From: Hyphomicrobiales bacterium
Lineage (GTDB): Bacteria > Pseudomonadota > Alphaproteobacteria > Rhizobiales > Beijerinckiaceae
Assembly (NCBI GenBank): GCA_028290085.1
Contig: JAQGKN010000292.1
Location: 1 to 7,813, forward strand
DNA length: 7,813 nucleotides
Direction: 5' to 3'
A model generated the notes under the pieces. The model was not told the origin of the DNA and searched no databases. It saw only the letters and a list, made by a program, of their open reading frames with translations. The position numbers and the translations under genes were made by a program. Shown here piece by piece: positions 1 to 5,835 of this stretch. Numbering within the stretch: the first letter of the stretch is position 1; every line of letters begins with the position of its first letter.

Positions 1-599
1 TCGTGATCCAGCACCTCAACGACATCGGCGTCCCCACGCAATTCATCCGCCGTCTCAACATGCGTGAACAGCTTATTCGCGAAGTCGAGATAGTGCCGCT
101 GGAAGTGGACGTCCGCAATGTCGCCGCCGGTTCGCTCTCGCAGCGGCTCGGCATCGAGGAAGGCACCCAGCTGCCGCGCTCGATCATCGAGTTCTATTAC
201 AAGAACGACGCGCTCAACGATCCGATGGTGTCGGAAGAGCACATCACGGCCTTCGGTTGGGCGAGCCCGCAGGAGATCGACGACATCATGGCTCTGGCCA
301 TTCGCGTCAACGATTTCCTCTCCGGCCTCTTCCTTGGCGTCGGCATTCGTCTTGTGGACTTCAAGATGGAATGCGGTCGACTGTGGGAAGGCGACATGAT
401 GCGCATCGTCGTCGCCGACGAGATCTCGCCCGATTCCTGCCGCCTCTGGGACATGAAGTCGAACGACAAGCTCGACAAGGACCGTTTCCGGCGCGACATG
501 GGCGGCCTCGTGGAAGCTTATACCGAGGTTGCACGCCGCCTCGGCATCATGCAGGAAAACGAGCCGCCGCGCTCGGGTGGCCCCAAGCTCGTTCAGTAA
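1..599 (+). CDS. purC: Phosphoribosylaminoimidazole-succinocarboxamide synthase (SAICAR synthetase), 5'-truncated by the window edge
   Basis: PurC joins aspartate to CAIR using ATP, giving SAICAR, in cytoplasmic de novo purine synthesis. The visible 198 residues read in frame from base 3 and end at TAA 597-599. The GTG at base 3 is an internal valine codon, not the start: alphaproteobacterial PurC is about 255 residues, so roughly 55-60 N-terminal residues (the ATP-binding start of the fold) lie outside. Family blocks seen, numbered from the first visible codon: [20 protein letters not shown] (14-33), [14 protein letters not shown] (37-50), EFYYKND (63-69), LVDFKMECG (117-125) and the SPDSCRLWD signature (142-150). 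The last dozen residues, rich in Pro and Gly, are a typical variable tail. purS follows 107 bases downstream on the same strand, with a hairpin and a candidate promoter in the gap. Identification is secure; only the 5' end is missing. Confidence 0.97.
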   Translation, partial: VIQHLNDIGVPTQFIRRLNMREQLIREVEIVPLEVDVRNVAAGSLSQRLGIEEGTQLPRSIIEFYYKNDALNDPMVSEEHITAFGWASPQEIDDIMALAIRVNDFLSGLFLGVGIRLVDFKMECGRLWEGDMMRIVVADEISPDSCRLWDMKSNDKLDKDRFRRDMGGLVEAYTEVARRLGIMQENEPPRSGGPKLVQ

Positions 600-622
600 G
601 ATACGAGCGAAACCGCTATAAT
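592..622 (+). promoter_or_regulatory. Candidate promoter for purSQ: perfect TATAAT, weak -35
   Basis: TATAAT at 617-622 is a perfect sigma-70 -10 hexamer, rare in DNA this GC-rich, and it lies just after the purC stop. The -35 is poor: the best match is TTCAGT at 592-597 with a long 19-base spacer. Transcription would start near 628-630, so purSQ could be transcribed apart from purC. This rests on the -10 only. Confidence 0.4.
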
Positions 623-623
623 C

Positions 624-646
624 CGGGGGCCTCACAGCCCCCGTTT
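624..646 (+). terminator. Intrinsic-terminator-like hairpin between purC and purS
   Basis: CGGGGGC (624-630) pairs perfectly with GCCCCCG (637-643) around the loop CTCACA, followed by TTT and then GCTT. The all-GC stem is strong but the U-run is short, so termination is probably partial. It lies 24 bases after the purC stop and would trim or attenuate read-through into purSQ. Its 5' arm overlaps the predicted start of transcripts from the TATAAT at 617-622. Confidence 0.5.
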
Positions 647-693
647 GCTTAAAGGGACAGTGGCGCTGCGCGCTCGTTCCGGACACACATGAA

Positions 694-699
694 TGAAGG
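694..699 (+). promoter_or_regulatory. Ribosome binding site that decides the purS start
   Basis: TGAAGG lies 7 bases before the ATG at 707. The in-frame upstream ATG at 689 has no Shine-Dalgarno-like sequence in front of it. This supports translation from 707, giving a protein that starts MKARVTVTLK as PurS proteins usually do. Confidence 0.65.
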
Positions 700-706
700 C
701 CCGCGC

Positions 707-946
707 ATGAAAGCCCGCGTCACCGTGACCCTCAAGACCGGCGTTCTCGATCCCCAGGGCAAGGCCATCGAAGGTGCCCTGAAGTCGCTCGGGATCGAAG
801 ATGTCGGCAGCGTGCGCCAGGGCAAGGTGTTCGACATCGAGCTGGGCGTCGAAGACGCCGCCCGCGCCGAGACCGTCCTCAAGACGGCCTGCGAGAAGCT
901 TCTCGCCAATACGGTCGTCGAGAATTATCGCATCGAGATCCTCTGA
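707..946 (+). CDS. purS: Phosphoribosylformylglycinamidine synthase subunit PurS
   Basis: PurS is the small structural subunit of the three-part FGAM synthetase. It bridges PurQ and small PurL and helps pass ammonia from the glutaminase to the synthetase site. From the ATG at 707 the protein has 79 residues, the usual family length (about 80). Conserved stretches are LKTGVLDPQGKAIEGAL (9-25), VRQGKVFDIEL (37-47) and LLANTVVENYRIEIL (65-79). An in-frame ATG at 689 would add six residues but lacks a ribosome binding site. The stop TGA (944-946) shares its A with the purQ ATG, so the two subunits are probably made by coupled translation. A 16-bp perfect palindrome at 891-906 falls in the conserved EKLLA codons. 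Identification is confident; the start choice is fairly confident. Confidence 0.95.
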   Translation: MKARVTVTLKTGVLDPQGKAIEGALKSLGIEDVGSVRQGKVFDIELGVEDAARAETVLKTACEKLLANTVVENYRIEIL

Positions 947-1632
947 TGAAAGCCGCAGTCGTTCTCTTTCCCGGATCGAACCGCGAAGGCGATGCCGTCC
1001 GCGCCATTGAAGCGGCGAGCGGCCACAAGCCGGCCATCGTCTGGCATGCCGAGCACGAGCTGCCCGCAGGAACCGACCTGGTCGTCCTGCCCGGTGGGTT
1101 CAGCTATGGCGACTATCTGCGCTGCGGTGCTATCGCTGGTCGCGCCGCAATCATGGACGCGGTGCGGGCGCATGCTGCTCGCGGCGGGTTGGTGCTAGGC
1201 ATCTGCAACGGCTTTCAGATTCTGTGCGAAGGTGGCCTACTGCCCGGCGTGCTCATGCGCAACAAGGATCTGCGCTTCATCTGCAAGATGCAGCATTTGC
1301 GCGTCGAGCGGGCCGACACGGCCTATGCGAGCGCCTATACGGCCGGTCAGGTGATCAAGGTCGCGATCGCCCATGGCGAGGGCAATTACGAGGCCGACGA
1401 CGAGACCATTGCGCGGCTTGAAGGCGAGGGGCGCGTCGCCTTCCGCTATTGCGATGCGAATGGTGCGGTCGGCGGCACTGCCAATCCGAATGGCTCGACG
1501 CGTGACATCGCCGGCATTTATTCGGAAAAGCGCAATGTGCTGGGCATGATGCCCCATCCAGAAAACCTGATCGACCCGCTCGTCGGGGGCATCGACGGTT
1601 TCGGCCTGTTCAAAAGCCTCGCGGCCGCCTGA
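946..1632 (+). CDS. purQ: Phosphoribosylformylglycinamidine synthase subunit PurQ (glutaminase)
   Basis: PurQ is the class I (triad) glutamine amidotransferase subunit that releases ammonia from glutamine for PurL to convert FGAR to FGAM. The protein has 228 residues, standard for free-standing PurQ. The glutaminase fold is clear: start VVLFPGSNREGD (5-16), VVLPGGFSYGDYLR (46-59), nucleophile elbow GICNGFQ with Cys87, and MMPHPE near the C-terminus giving His204 and Glu206, so the triad is intact. LMRNKDLRFICK (103-114) is also typical. The start ATG overlaps the purS stop by one base and has only a weak GAGA at 935-938, which fits translational coupling. No strong + strand terminator follows; the next gene, ompW, is on the opposite strand 149 bases on. 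Confidence 0.98.
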   Translation: MKAAVVLFPGSNREGDAVRAIEAASGHKPAIVWHAEHELPAGTDLVVLPGGFSYGDYLRCGAIAGRAAIMDAVRAHAARGGLVLGICNGFQILCEGGLLPGVLMRNKDLRFICKMQHLRVERADTAYASAYTAGQVIKVAIAHGEGNYEADDETIARLEGEGRVAFRYCDANGAVGGTANPNGSTRDIAGIYSEKRNVLGMMPHPENLIDPLVGGIDGFGLFKSLAAA

Positions 1633-1678
1633 ACTCGCTCATCGTTTTCAAAATGCGAGCGCATGGGCGATACGTCCG

Positions 1679-1702
1679 TGCGTGATGACGCATGTCTGCG
1701 TC
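1679..1702. repeat. Three-arm inverted repeat in the purQ 3' region (mutually exclusive hairpins)
   Basis: TGCGT (1679-1683), ACGCA (1688-1692) and TGCGT (1697-1701) alternate, so the middle arm can pair with either flank through 4-base loops. The right-hand pairing extends to six base pairs (GACGCA with TGCGTC). There is no T-run, so it is not an intrinsic terminator by itself. It could stabilise the purQ 3' end or be chance. Confidence 0.35.
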
Positions 1703-1720
1703 CAGAGGCAACTCAGACAC

Positions 1721-1747
1721 AAAAAGAGCCGGCACGAATGCCGGCTC
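1721..1747 (-). terminator. Intrinsic terminator of ompW with a UUCG tetraloop
   Basis: Read on the - strand, GAGCCGGCA, loop TTCG, then TGCCGGCTC form a perfect 9-bp stem capped by an exceptionally stable UUCG-type tetraloop, followed directly by TTTTT (1725-1721). It lies 35 bases after the ompW stop. On the + strand the same hairpin (loop CGAA) is followed by AAGTTTGGG, a poor U-run, so it should stop purQ transcripts less well. Confidence 0.88.
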
Positions 1748-1781
1748 AAGTTTGGGAGGAGTTCGAGTAGGCCGCTAGGGC

Positions 1782-2477
1782 CTAGAAGCGATAGGTTACG
1801 CCGGTTCCGATCAACCACGGGTCAAGCTTGAACTTGGCAGTGACGGGGACCGTGCCGACGGCGATGGTCGCGGTGGCGTCCGGACGCAGCCAGAGCTTCT
1901 TCACGTCGAAGTTGATGCCCCAATGCTGGTCGATCATGTAGTCGAAGCCGATCTGCAGAGCGAGGCCGGGAGCGTCCTTCACGTGGAAGGACGACATCGG
2001 GCCCTTGGCCTTGTTGTCGAGCATGAAGGTGTAGTTCACGCCAGCGCCGACGTAGGGCTTGAACGCGCCGAAATCGGTGAAGTGATACTGCAGCAGCAAG
2101 GTGGGCGGCAGGAGGAGCGCCGAGCCGATCGTGCCCAGGCCAGCCAGCGTGCCGGCGCCCTTCACGCGATGGGGCGTGACGCCGAGGATGAGCTCAGCGG
2201 CTATGTTCTTCGTGAAGAAATAGGAGATGTCGAGTTCCGGCACGATCGAATCGCTGGCCTTGAGCGACCCACCGACGACATAAGCGCCACCGGCCGTGAC
2301 CGAAGCGGACGACTGCGGAAGGACGGCGAGGGCACGAACGCGCACCATCCAGGGGCTCGGCGCGGCATAGGCCGGGGCGAGCGGCGCTGCCATCATGGAG
2401 GGCAGATCGGCAGCCAGCGCCGGGAGCGCGACCGAGCTCAGTAGCAAGGCAGCAGTGGCGCGGTAAATGGCGTTCAT
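1782..2477 (-). CDS. ompW: OmpW-family outer-membrane protein
   Basis: This is predicted to be a small eight-strand beta-barrel with a hydrophobic channel; OmpW/AlkL relatives pass small nonpolar molecules across the outer membrane. The 231-residue precursor starts with a Sec signal (positive start, hydrophobic residues 8-21, cleavage near ALA-AD at 22/23). Family marks are PELDISYFFTKNIAAELILG (80-99), PPTLLLQYHF (124-133), KPYVGAGVNYTFM (140-152), LQIGFDYMIDQHWGINFDVK (174-193), and a terminal GVTYRF whose last Phe is the usual BAM-recognition residue. The ATG at 2477 is chosen because AGGAG (2490-2486) lies 8 bases upstream and the signal peptide begins there; the frame stays open to 2714, but that stretch does not look coding. 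It has its own terminator and an FNR/FixK-like box upstream, so it appears monocistronic. Its substrate cannot be told from sequence. Confidence 0.9.
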   Translation of the reverse strand: MNAIYRATAALLLSSVALPALAADLPSMMAAPLAPAYAAPSPWMVRVRALAVLPQSSASVTAGGAYVVGGSLKASDSIVPELDISYFFTKNIAAELILGVTPHRVKGAGTLAGLGTIGSALLLPPTLLLQYHFTDFGAFKPYVGAGVNYTFMLDNKAKGPMSSFHVKDAPGLALQIGFDYMIDQHWGINFDVKKLWLRPDATATIAVGTVPVTAKFKLDPWLIGTGVTYRF

Positions 2478-2485
2478 CAAAGAAA

Positions 2486-2490
2486 CTCCT
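2486..2490 (-). promoter_or_regulatory. Ribosome binding site of ompW
   Basis: AGGAG on the - strand is a near-consensus Shine-Dalgarno 8 bases before the ATG at 2477. It decides against the 79-codon longer open frame that begins at 2714. Confidence 0.8.
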
Positions 2491-2567
2491 GTTCGGTAAG
2501 CGTCGGCAAGGGGAATCACTGGGTGCCCCGCATCAGCGCAACCTGCGCCGGTGACGGCGCCGGAAGC

Positions 2568-2581
2568 TTGACTTGGATCAA
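2568..2581. promoter_or_regulatory. FNR/FixK-type (anaerobox-like) binding site upstream of ompW
   Basis: TTGACTTGGATCAA matches the FNR/FixK consensus TTGAT-N4-ATCAA at nine of ten specified positions, the only change being C for T at the fifth base. It lies in the 264-base gap between ompW and purL, centred about 97 bases upstream of the ompW ATG. A class II arrangement (centre at -41.5) would put the ompW start near 2533, leaving a leader of about 55 bases, but the -10 region there (CAGGTT on the - strand) is poor. E. coli ompW is known to be FNR-regulated, which agrees with ompW rather than purL (168 bases away) as the target. Site identity is from pattern only. Confidence 0.6.
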
Positions 2582-2652
2582 ATAGCGAAGCTCGGCGAGG
2601 CGGAGTTTGGCGCCCTGTGGCATAAGCGTGACAGCAGATGCGACGGAAATGA

Positions 2653-2680
2653 TTGCCAGAGCCGCGCACTGCGGTTAATC
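2653..2680 (+). promoter_or_regulatory. Weak candidate promoter for purL
   Basis: TTGCCA (2653-2658) resembles a -35 element, and TTAATC (2675-2680) or GTTAAT (2674-2679) could be a poor -10 at 15-16 bases spacing. purL must have a promoter in this gap, because the opposing ompW gene separates it from purQ, but this match is not strong. Confidence 0.22.
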
Positions 2681-2728
2681 GAAACCACGCTCCCCAGGCC
2701 GCGAAGGCCTCCACAAGCCGACACTTGC

Positions 2729-2734
2729 AGAGGG
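2729..2734 (+). promoter_or_regulatory. Ribosome binding site supporting the GTG start of purL
   Basis: AGAGGG ends 7 bases before the GTG at 2742. No other in-frame ATG, GTG or TTG lies between 2721 and the conserved family start, so GTG 2742 is the likely initiator. Confidence 0.6.
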
Positions 2735-2741
2735 CCGTTCC

Positions 2742-4988
2742 GTGCAGCCGTCACAATCCCAGCAGCATCAGCCAGAAATCACGCCGCAGCTCGTCGCCGA
2801 GCACGGTCTCAAGCCCGATGAATACCAGCGCATTCTCGAGCTGATCGGTCGCGTACCGACATTTACCGAGCTCGGTATTTTCTCGGCCATGTGGAACGAG
2901 CATTGCTCGTACAAATCCTCGCGTCTGCATCTGCGCAAGCTCCCGACGAAGGCGCCCTGGGTCATTCAGGGGCCTGGCGAAAATGCCGGCGTCATCGACA
3001 TTGGCGACGGACTTGCCTGCGTGTTCAAGATGGAAAGCCACAATCACCCATCCTTCATCGAGCCCTATCAGGGCGCGGCGACGGGTGTCGGCGGCATCCT
3101 GCGCGACGTTTTCACCATGGGCGCGCGTCCGATCGCCTGCCTGAACCTGCTGCGGTTCGGCGCGGCCGAGCATCCCAAGACCCGTCATCTCGTGGCTGGT
3201 GTCGTTGCGGGCATCGGCGGCTACGGGAATTCATTCGGTGTGCCGACGGTCGGCGGCTCGGTGAATTTTCACACGCGCTATGACGGCAACATCCTCGTCA
3301 ACGCCATGGCTGTCGGCCTCGCGAAGACGGACGAGATCTTTTACGCCAAGGCGACTGGCGTCGGCCGTCCCATTGTCTATCTGGGCTCCAAGACGGGCCG
3401 TGACGGCATCCATGGCGCCACCATGGCCTCGGCCTCTTTCGAGGCGAATGCGGAAGAGAAGCGCCCGACCGTTCAGGTCGGCGACCCCTTCTCGGAGAAG
3501 CTGCTGCTTGAAGCCTCGCTCGAGATCATGGCCAAGGGCTGCGTCATCGCAATCCAGGACATGGGCGCAGCGGGTCTGACCTCATCGGCGGTCGAAATGG
3601 GCGCCAAGGGCGGCCTTGGTATTGAACTCGATCTCGATCACGTGCCCTGCCGCGAAACCGGCATGAGCGCTTATGAAATGATGCTGTCAGAGAGCCAGGA
3701 GCGCATGCTCATGGTGCTCGACCCCGCCAAGGAGGCAGAGGCCGAAGCGATCTTCGTGAAATGGGGCCTCGACTTCGCCGTCATCGGCAAGACGACCGAC
3801 ACCAAGCGCTTCGTCGTGAAGCACAACGGGCGCATCGAGGCTGACCTGCCGATCATGGAGCTGGGCGACGAGGCCCCGCTCTACGACCGCCCCTATGTGC
3901 TGACGCCGAAAAAGCCGGTCATCGAACCGACGTCCGTCAAGGCGCCGATGTCCAACGCGGATGCGCTGGTCCATCTGCTGGGCACGCCCGATCTCTGCTC
4001 GAAGCGCTGGGTCTGGGAGCAGTACGATCACCTGATCCTCGGCAACAGCGTGCAGCAACCCGGTGGCGATGCCGGCGTCGTCCGCATTGGCGACGGGCCG
4101 AAGGGTCTCGCCATGACGACCGACGTGACGCAGCGCTATTGCGAGGCTGACCCCGCCGAGGGCGGCAAGCAGGCGGTTGCAGAGGCCTGGCGCAATCTGA
4201 CCGCGACTGGCGCCTTGCCGCTGGCGCTCACCGACAATCTGAACTTTGGCAATCCGGAAAAGCCCGAATGCATGGGCCAGCTCGTCGGTTGCCTGCAAGG
4301 CATCGGCGACGCAGCGCGGGCGCTCGACTTCCCGATCGTGTCGGGAAATGTCTCGCTCTACAACGAGACGCAGGGGCGCGGCATCCTGCCGACGCCATCC
4401 ATCGGCGGCGTCGGCCTCATCGCCGATGTCACCCGCACGGCTTCCGTCGCCTTCAAGAGCGCGGGACGTGCAATCCTGCTCGTCGGCGAAACGGCAGGCT
4501 GGCTTGGCCAGTCGGTCTATCTGCGTGACATCTGCGGGCGCGAAGAAGGCGCTCCGCCGCCGGTCGATCTTGCGGCAGAACGCCGCAACGGCGACTTCGT
4601 GCGCGGGCTCATTACGGCTGCCCGCGTCGATGCAGCCCATGACCTGTCGGACGGTGGTCTCGCCGTCGCCCTGGCGGAAATGGCGATGGCGTCTGGCATC
4701 GGTGCCAGCCTGACACTGGATCTCGGATCGCACCCCCACAGCGTCCTGTTCGGCGAGGATCAGGCGCGCTATCTGCTGACTGCGACGCCAGATGAGGCCG
4801 CCCGCGTTGTCGCTGAGGCTGGGGACGCAGGCGTGCCGGCCCTAATTGTGGGCACGACGGGCGGCGATACACTCGATCTGCCGGGCGAACAGCCTGTCAC
4901 CGTCGAGCGCCTTAGCCGTTCGCACGAGGATTGGCTGCCTCAGTTCATGTCGGGGCCCGACGTCGTTTCAGCCTACGAGGGACATTAA
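2742..4988 (+). CDS. purL: Phosphoribosylformylglycinamidine synthase subunit PurL (small type)
   Basis: PurL is the ATP-dependent synthetase subunit of FGAM synthetase; it converts FGAR to FGAM with ammonia supplied by PurQ through PurS. The 748 residues fit the small PurL of alphaproteobacteria (about 735-745). It lacks the N-terminal and glutaminase domains of the fused 1,300-residue enterobacterial form, in keeping with separate purS and purQ nearby. Conserved blocks: [11 protein letters not shown] (50-60), GPGENAGV (77-84), [20 protein letters not shown] (96-115), [11 protein letters not shown] (162-172), [20 protein letters not shown] (271-290), [12 protein letters not shown] (441-452), [12 protein letters not shown] (498-509), [10 protein letters not shown] (534-543), [20 protein letters not shown] (633-652) and FGEDQARY (670-677). 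Both halves of the duplicated AIR-synthetase-like fold are intact. The first ten residues are unusually Gln-rich and probably unstructured. It starts with GTG. bolA begins 4 bases after the stop, so the two are very likely co-transcribed. Confidence 0.98.
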   Translation: MQPSQSQQHQPEITPQLVAEHGLKPDEYQRILELIGRVPTFTELGIFSAMWNEHCSYKSSRLHLRKLPTKAPWVIQGPGENAGVIDIGDGLACVFKMESHNHPSFIEPYQGAATGVGGILRDVFTMGARPIACLNLLRFGAAEHPKTRHLVAGVVAGIGGYGNSFGVPTVGGSVNFHTRYDGNILVNAMAVGLAKTDEIFYAKATGVGRPIVYLGSKTGRDGIHGATMASASFEANAEEKRPTVQVGDPFSEKLLLEASLEIMAKGCVIAIQDMGAAGLTSSAVEMGAKGGLGIELDLDHVPCRETGMSAYEMMLSESQERMLMVLDPAKEAEAEAIFVKWGLDFAVIGKTTDTKRFVVKHNGRIEADLPIMELGDEAPLYDRPYVLTPKKPVIEPTSVKAPMSNADALVHLLGTPDLCSKRWVWEQYDHLILGNSVQQPGGDAGVVRIGDGPKGLAMTTDVTQRYCEADPAEGGKQAVAEAWRNLTATGALPLALTDNLNFGNPEKPECMGQLVGCLQGIGDAARALDFPIVSGNVSLYNETQGRGILPTPSIGGVGLIADVTRTASVAFKSAGRAILLVGETAGWLGQSVYLRDICGREEGAPPPVDLAAERRNGDFVRGLITAARVDAAHDLSDGGLAVALAEMAMASGIGASLTLDLGSHPHSVLFGEDQARYLLTATPDEAARVVAEAGDAGVPALIVGTTGGDTLDLPGEQPVTVERLSRSHEDWLPQFMSGPDVVSAYEGH

Positions 4989-4992
4989 GCCC

Positions 4993-5226
4993 ATGGCGAT
5001 GCAAGCACACGAAATCGAAGAGCTCATCAAGGCGGCCTTGCCGGACGCGAGTATCGAAATCCGCGATCTCGCGGGCGACGGCGATCACTATGCCGCAACC
5101 GTCGTCTCCTCCGCCTTCAAGGGCAAGACGCGGGTGCAGCAGCATCAGATCGTCTATGCCGCCTTGAAGGACCAAATGGGCGGGGTGCTGCATGCCCTCG
5201 CTCTGACGACCAGCGCACCCGCCTGA
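4993..5226 (+). CDS. bolA: BolA-family protein (short, BolA2/IbaG-like)
   Basis: BolA-family proteins bind a [2Fe-2S] cluster together with monothiol CGFS glutaredoxins and act in iron-sulfur trafficking or iron sensing; some are also called transcription regulators. This one has 77 residues with the small BolA fold: helix MQAHEIEELIKAALPDA (3-19), strand IEIRDLAGDGDHYAATVVSS (21-40), FKGKTRVQQHQIVYAALKDQ (42-61) with the invariant His51, and the end GGVLHALALTTSAP. ATG 4993 is preferred over ATG 4999 because GAGGG (4977-4981), inside the end of purL, lies 11 bases upstream. The gap to the purL stop is 4 bases, so it is very likely in the purL transcript. The next gene is its expected partner, grxD. 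The family is clear; orthology to E. coli BolA or IbaG is not resolved. Confidence 0.93.
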   Translation: MAMQAHEIEELIKAALPDASIEIRDLAGDGDHYAATVVSSAFKGKTRVQQHQIVYAALKDQMGGVLHALALTTSAPA

Positions 5227-5255
5227 TTGGCGCGGGGCGGATCAGCCACTATATT
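5227..5255 (+). promoter_or_regulatory. Candidate sigma-70 promoter for grxD
   Basis: TTGGCG (5227-5232, 4 of 6 to TTGACA) and TATATT (5250-5255, 5 of 6 to TATAAT) are separated by exactly 17 bases. The -35 begins on the base after the bolA stop. Transcription would start near 5262, leaving a leader of about 43 bases before the grxD ATG. The 78-base bolA-grxD gap, long for an otherwise tight operon, fits an internal promoter. Confidence 0.6.
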
Positions 5256-5291
5256 GACGCGAGACAAGCGGACCCTTGACCTCCGCCGAAC

Positions 5292-5296
5292 AGGAA
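5292..5296 (+). promoter_or_regulatory. Ribosome binding site that decides the grxD start
   Basis: AGGAA lies 8 bases before ATG 5305. The frame is open without a stop from 5227, but those 26 extra codons overlap the promoter and do not resemble glutaredoxin. Confidence 0.7.
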
Positions 5297-5304
5297 TCAG
5301 AGCC

Positions 5305-5646
5305 ATGGCCGATATCAACGAGCAGATCAGGCAGGAAGTCACCAGCAACGACGTCGTCCTCTTCATGAAGGGCACGCCGCAGTTTCCCATGTGCGGATTT
5401 TCCGGCCAGGTGGTGCAGATCCTCGACTATCTCGGCGTGCCCTATAAGGGCGTGAACGTTCTCGACGACGAAGGCATTCGCCAGGGCATCAAGGATTATG
5501 CGAACTGGCCGACGATTCCCCAGCTCTACGTGAAGGGTGAGTTCGTCGGCGGCTGCGACATCATCCGTGAGATGTTCCAGGCGGGCGAACTCGCTACGCA
5601 TCTGACGGAAAATGGTATTGCCTGCCAGCAGCCTGCCAAGGCCTGA
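5305..5646 (+). CDS. grxD: Monothiol glutaredoxin, CGFS type (Grx4/GrxD family)
   Basis: CGFS glutaredoxins bind a glutathione-ligated [2Fe-2S] cluster as homodimers or with BolA partners and pass clusters to client proteins in the cytoplasm; they are not mainly disulfide reductases. The protein has 113 residues, the normal single-domain length. The glutathione and cluster site is complete: [20 protein letters not shown] (17-36) with Lys22 and cluster Cys30 in CGFS (30-33), [20 protein letters not shown] (67-86) with the cis-proline Pro72 and the GGCD (82-85) that contacts glutathione. ATG 5305 is chosen from AGGAA 8 bases upstream and from the family start ADINEQI. It lies 78 bases after bolA, probably transcribed both from the purL-bolA mRNA and from its own promoter, and is followed by a strong terminator that closes the unit. 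Confidence 0.96.
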   Translation: MADINEQIRQEVTSNDVVLFMKGTPQFPMCGFSGQVVQILDYLGVPYKGVNVLDDEGIRQGIKDYANWPTIPQLYVKGEFVGGCDIIREMFQAGELATHLTENGIACQQPAKA

Positions 5647-5669
5647 TTTCGGCGCGGTTCCCATAAACG

Positions 5670-5704
5670 GCTCGCAGGGCTCGGTCGCCTTGCGAGCTTT
5701 TTTT
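5670..5704 (+). terminator. Strong intrinsic terminator after grxD
   Basis: GCTCGCA (5670-5676) pairs with TGCGAGC (5691-5697); the stem extends inward through a G-T pair and GGC/GCC to about 11 bp with a six-base loop (5681-5686), then seven T (5698-5704). It lies 23 bases after the grxD stop and should end the purL-bolA-grxD transcript. Confidence 0.93.
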
Positions 5705-5706
5705 GT

Positions 5707-5734
5707 GGGCCGCGCAATGTGATTGCGGCCCTTT
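5707..5734 (+). terminator. Second hairpin behind the grxD terminator
   Basis: GGGCCG (5707-5712) pairs with CGGCCC (5726-5731), and CAAT (5715-5718) with ATTG (5722-5725), around GTG with a two-base bulge, followed by only TTT. It may serve as a backup stop or protect the 3' end. The short U-run makes it weak alone. Confidence 0.4.
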
Positions 5735-5823
5735 CGACCATCAACAAAGCTTAGGTTGCCGACTCTCCCGAAAGGCGTCAGGCTTACGCCTGCGCGTCCC
5801 TTGCGCCGTTATTTGCTATTTGC

Positions 5824-5827
5824 AGGA
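5824..5827 (+). promoter_or_regulatory. Ribosome binding site of the esterase gene
   Basis: AGGA lies 8 bases before ATG 5836 and favours it over the TTG at 5830, which would be only two bases away. Confidence 0.55.
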
Positions 5828-5835
5828 CATTGCTC

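Noticed and set aside
3..5. GTG at the left edge as the start of purC
   Set aside because: Family comparison shows about 55-60 residues missing, so it is an internal valine codon.
891..906. A 16-bp perfect palindrome, GCGAGAAGCTTCTCGC, inside purS
   Set aside because: It encodes the conserved C-E-K-L-L-A stretch of PurS, so codon choice over a conserved motif explains it; no partner copy or regulatory context is visible.
1636..1661. CGCTC...GAGCG inverted repeat just after purQ as a purQ terminator
   Set aside because: Only five clean base pairs around a 16-base loop with no T-run following; too weak to call.
1923..2444. A 173-codon + strand open frame antisense to ompW
   Set aside because: Its Arg-, His- and Glu-rich composition is typical of a shadow frame, and ompW on the other strand has signal peptide, barrel motifs and terminal Phe.
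2568..2596. TTGACT read as the -35 of a + strand purL promoter
   Set aside because: No acceptable -10 lies 16-18 bases downstream (GCTCGG is found), and the hexamer is better explained as half of the FNR/FixK-like palindrome.
2478..2714. A 79-residue in-frame N-terminal extension of ompW
   Set aside because: The signal peptide and the AGGAG ribosome site place the start at 2477; the extension covers the FNR/FixK-like box and has no outer-membrane protein character.
3687..4739. A 350-codon open frame on the - strand inside purL
   Set aside because: It is antisense to a fully conserved purL, resembles no family I know, and long antisense frames are common in high-GC genes because stop codons are rare there.
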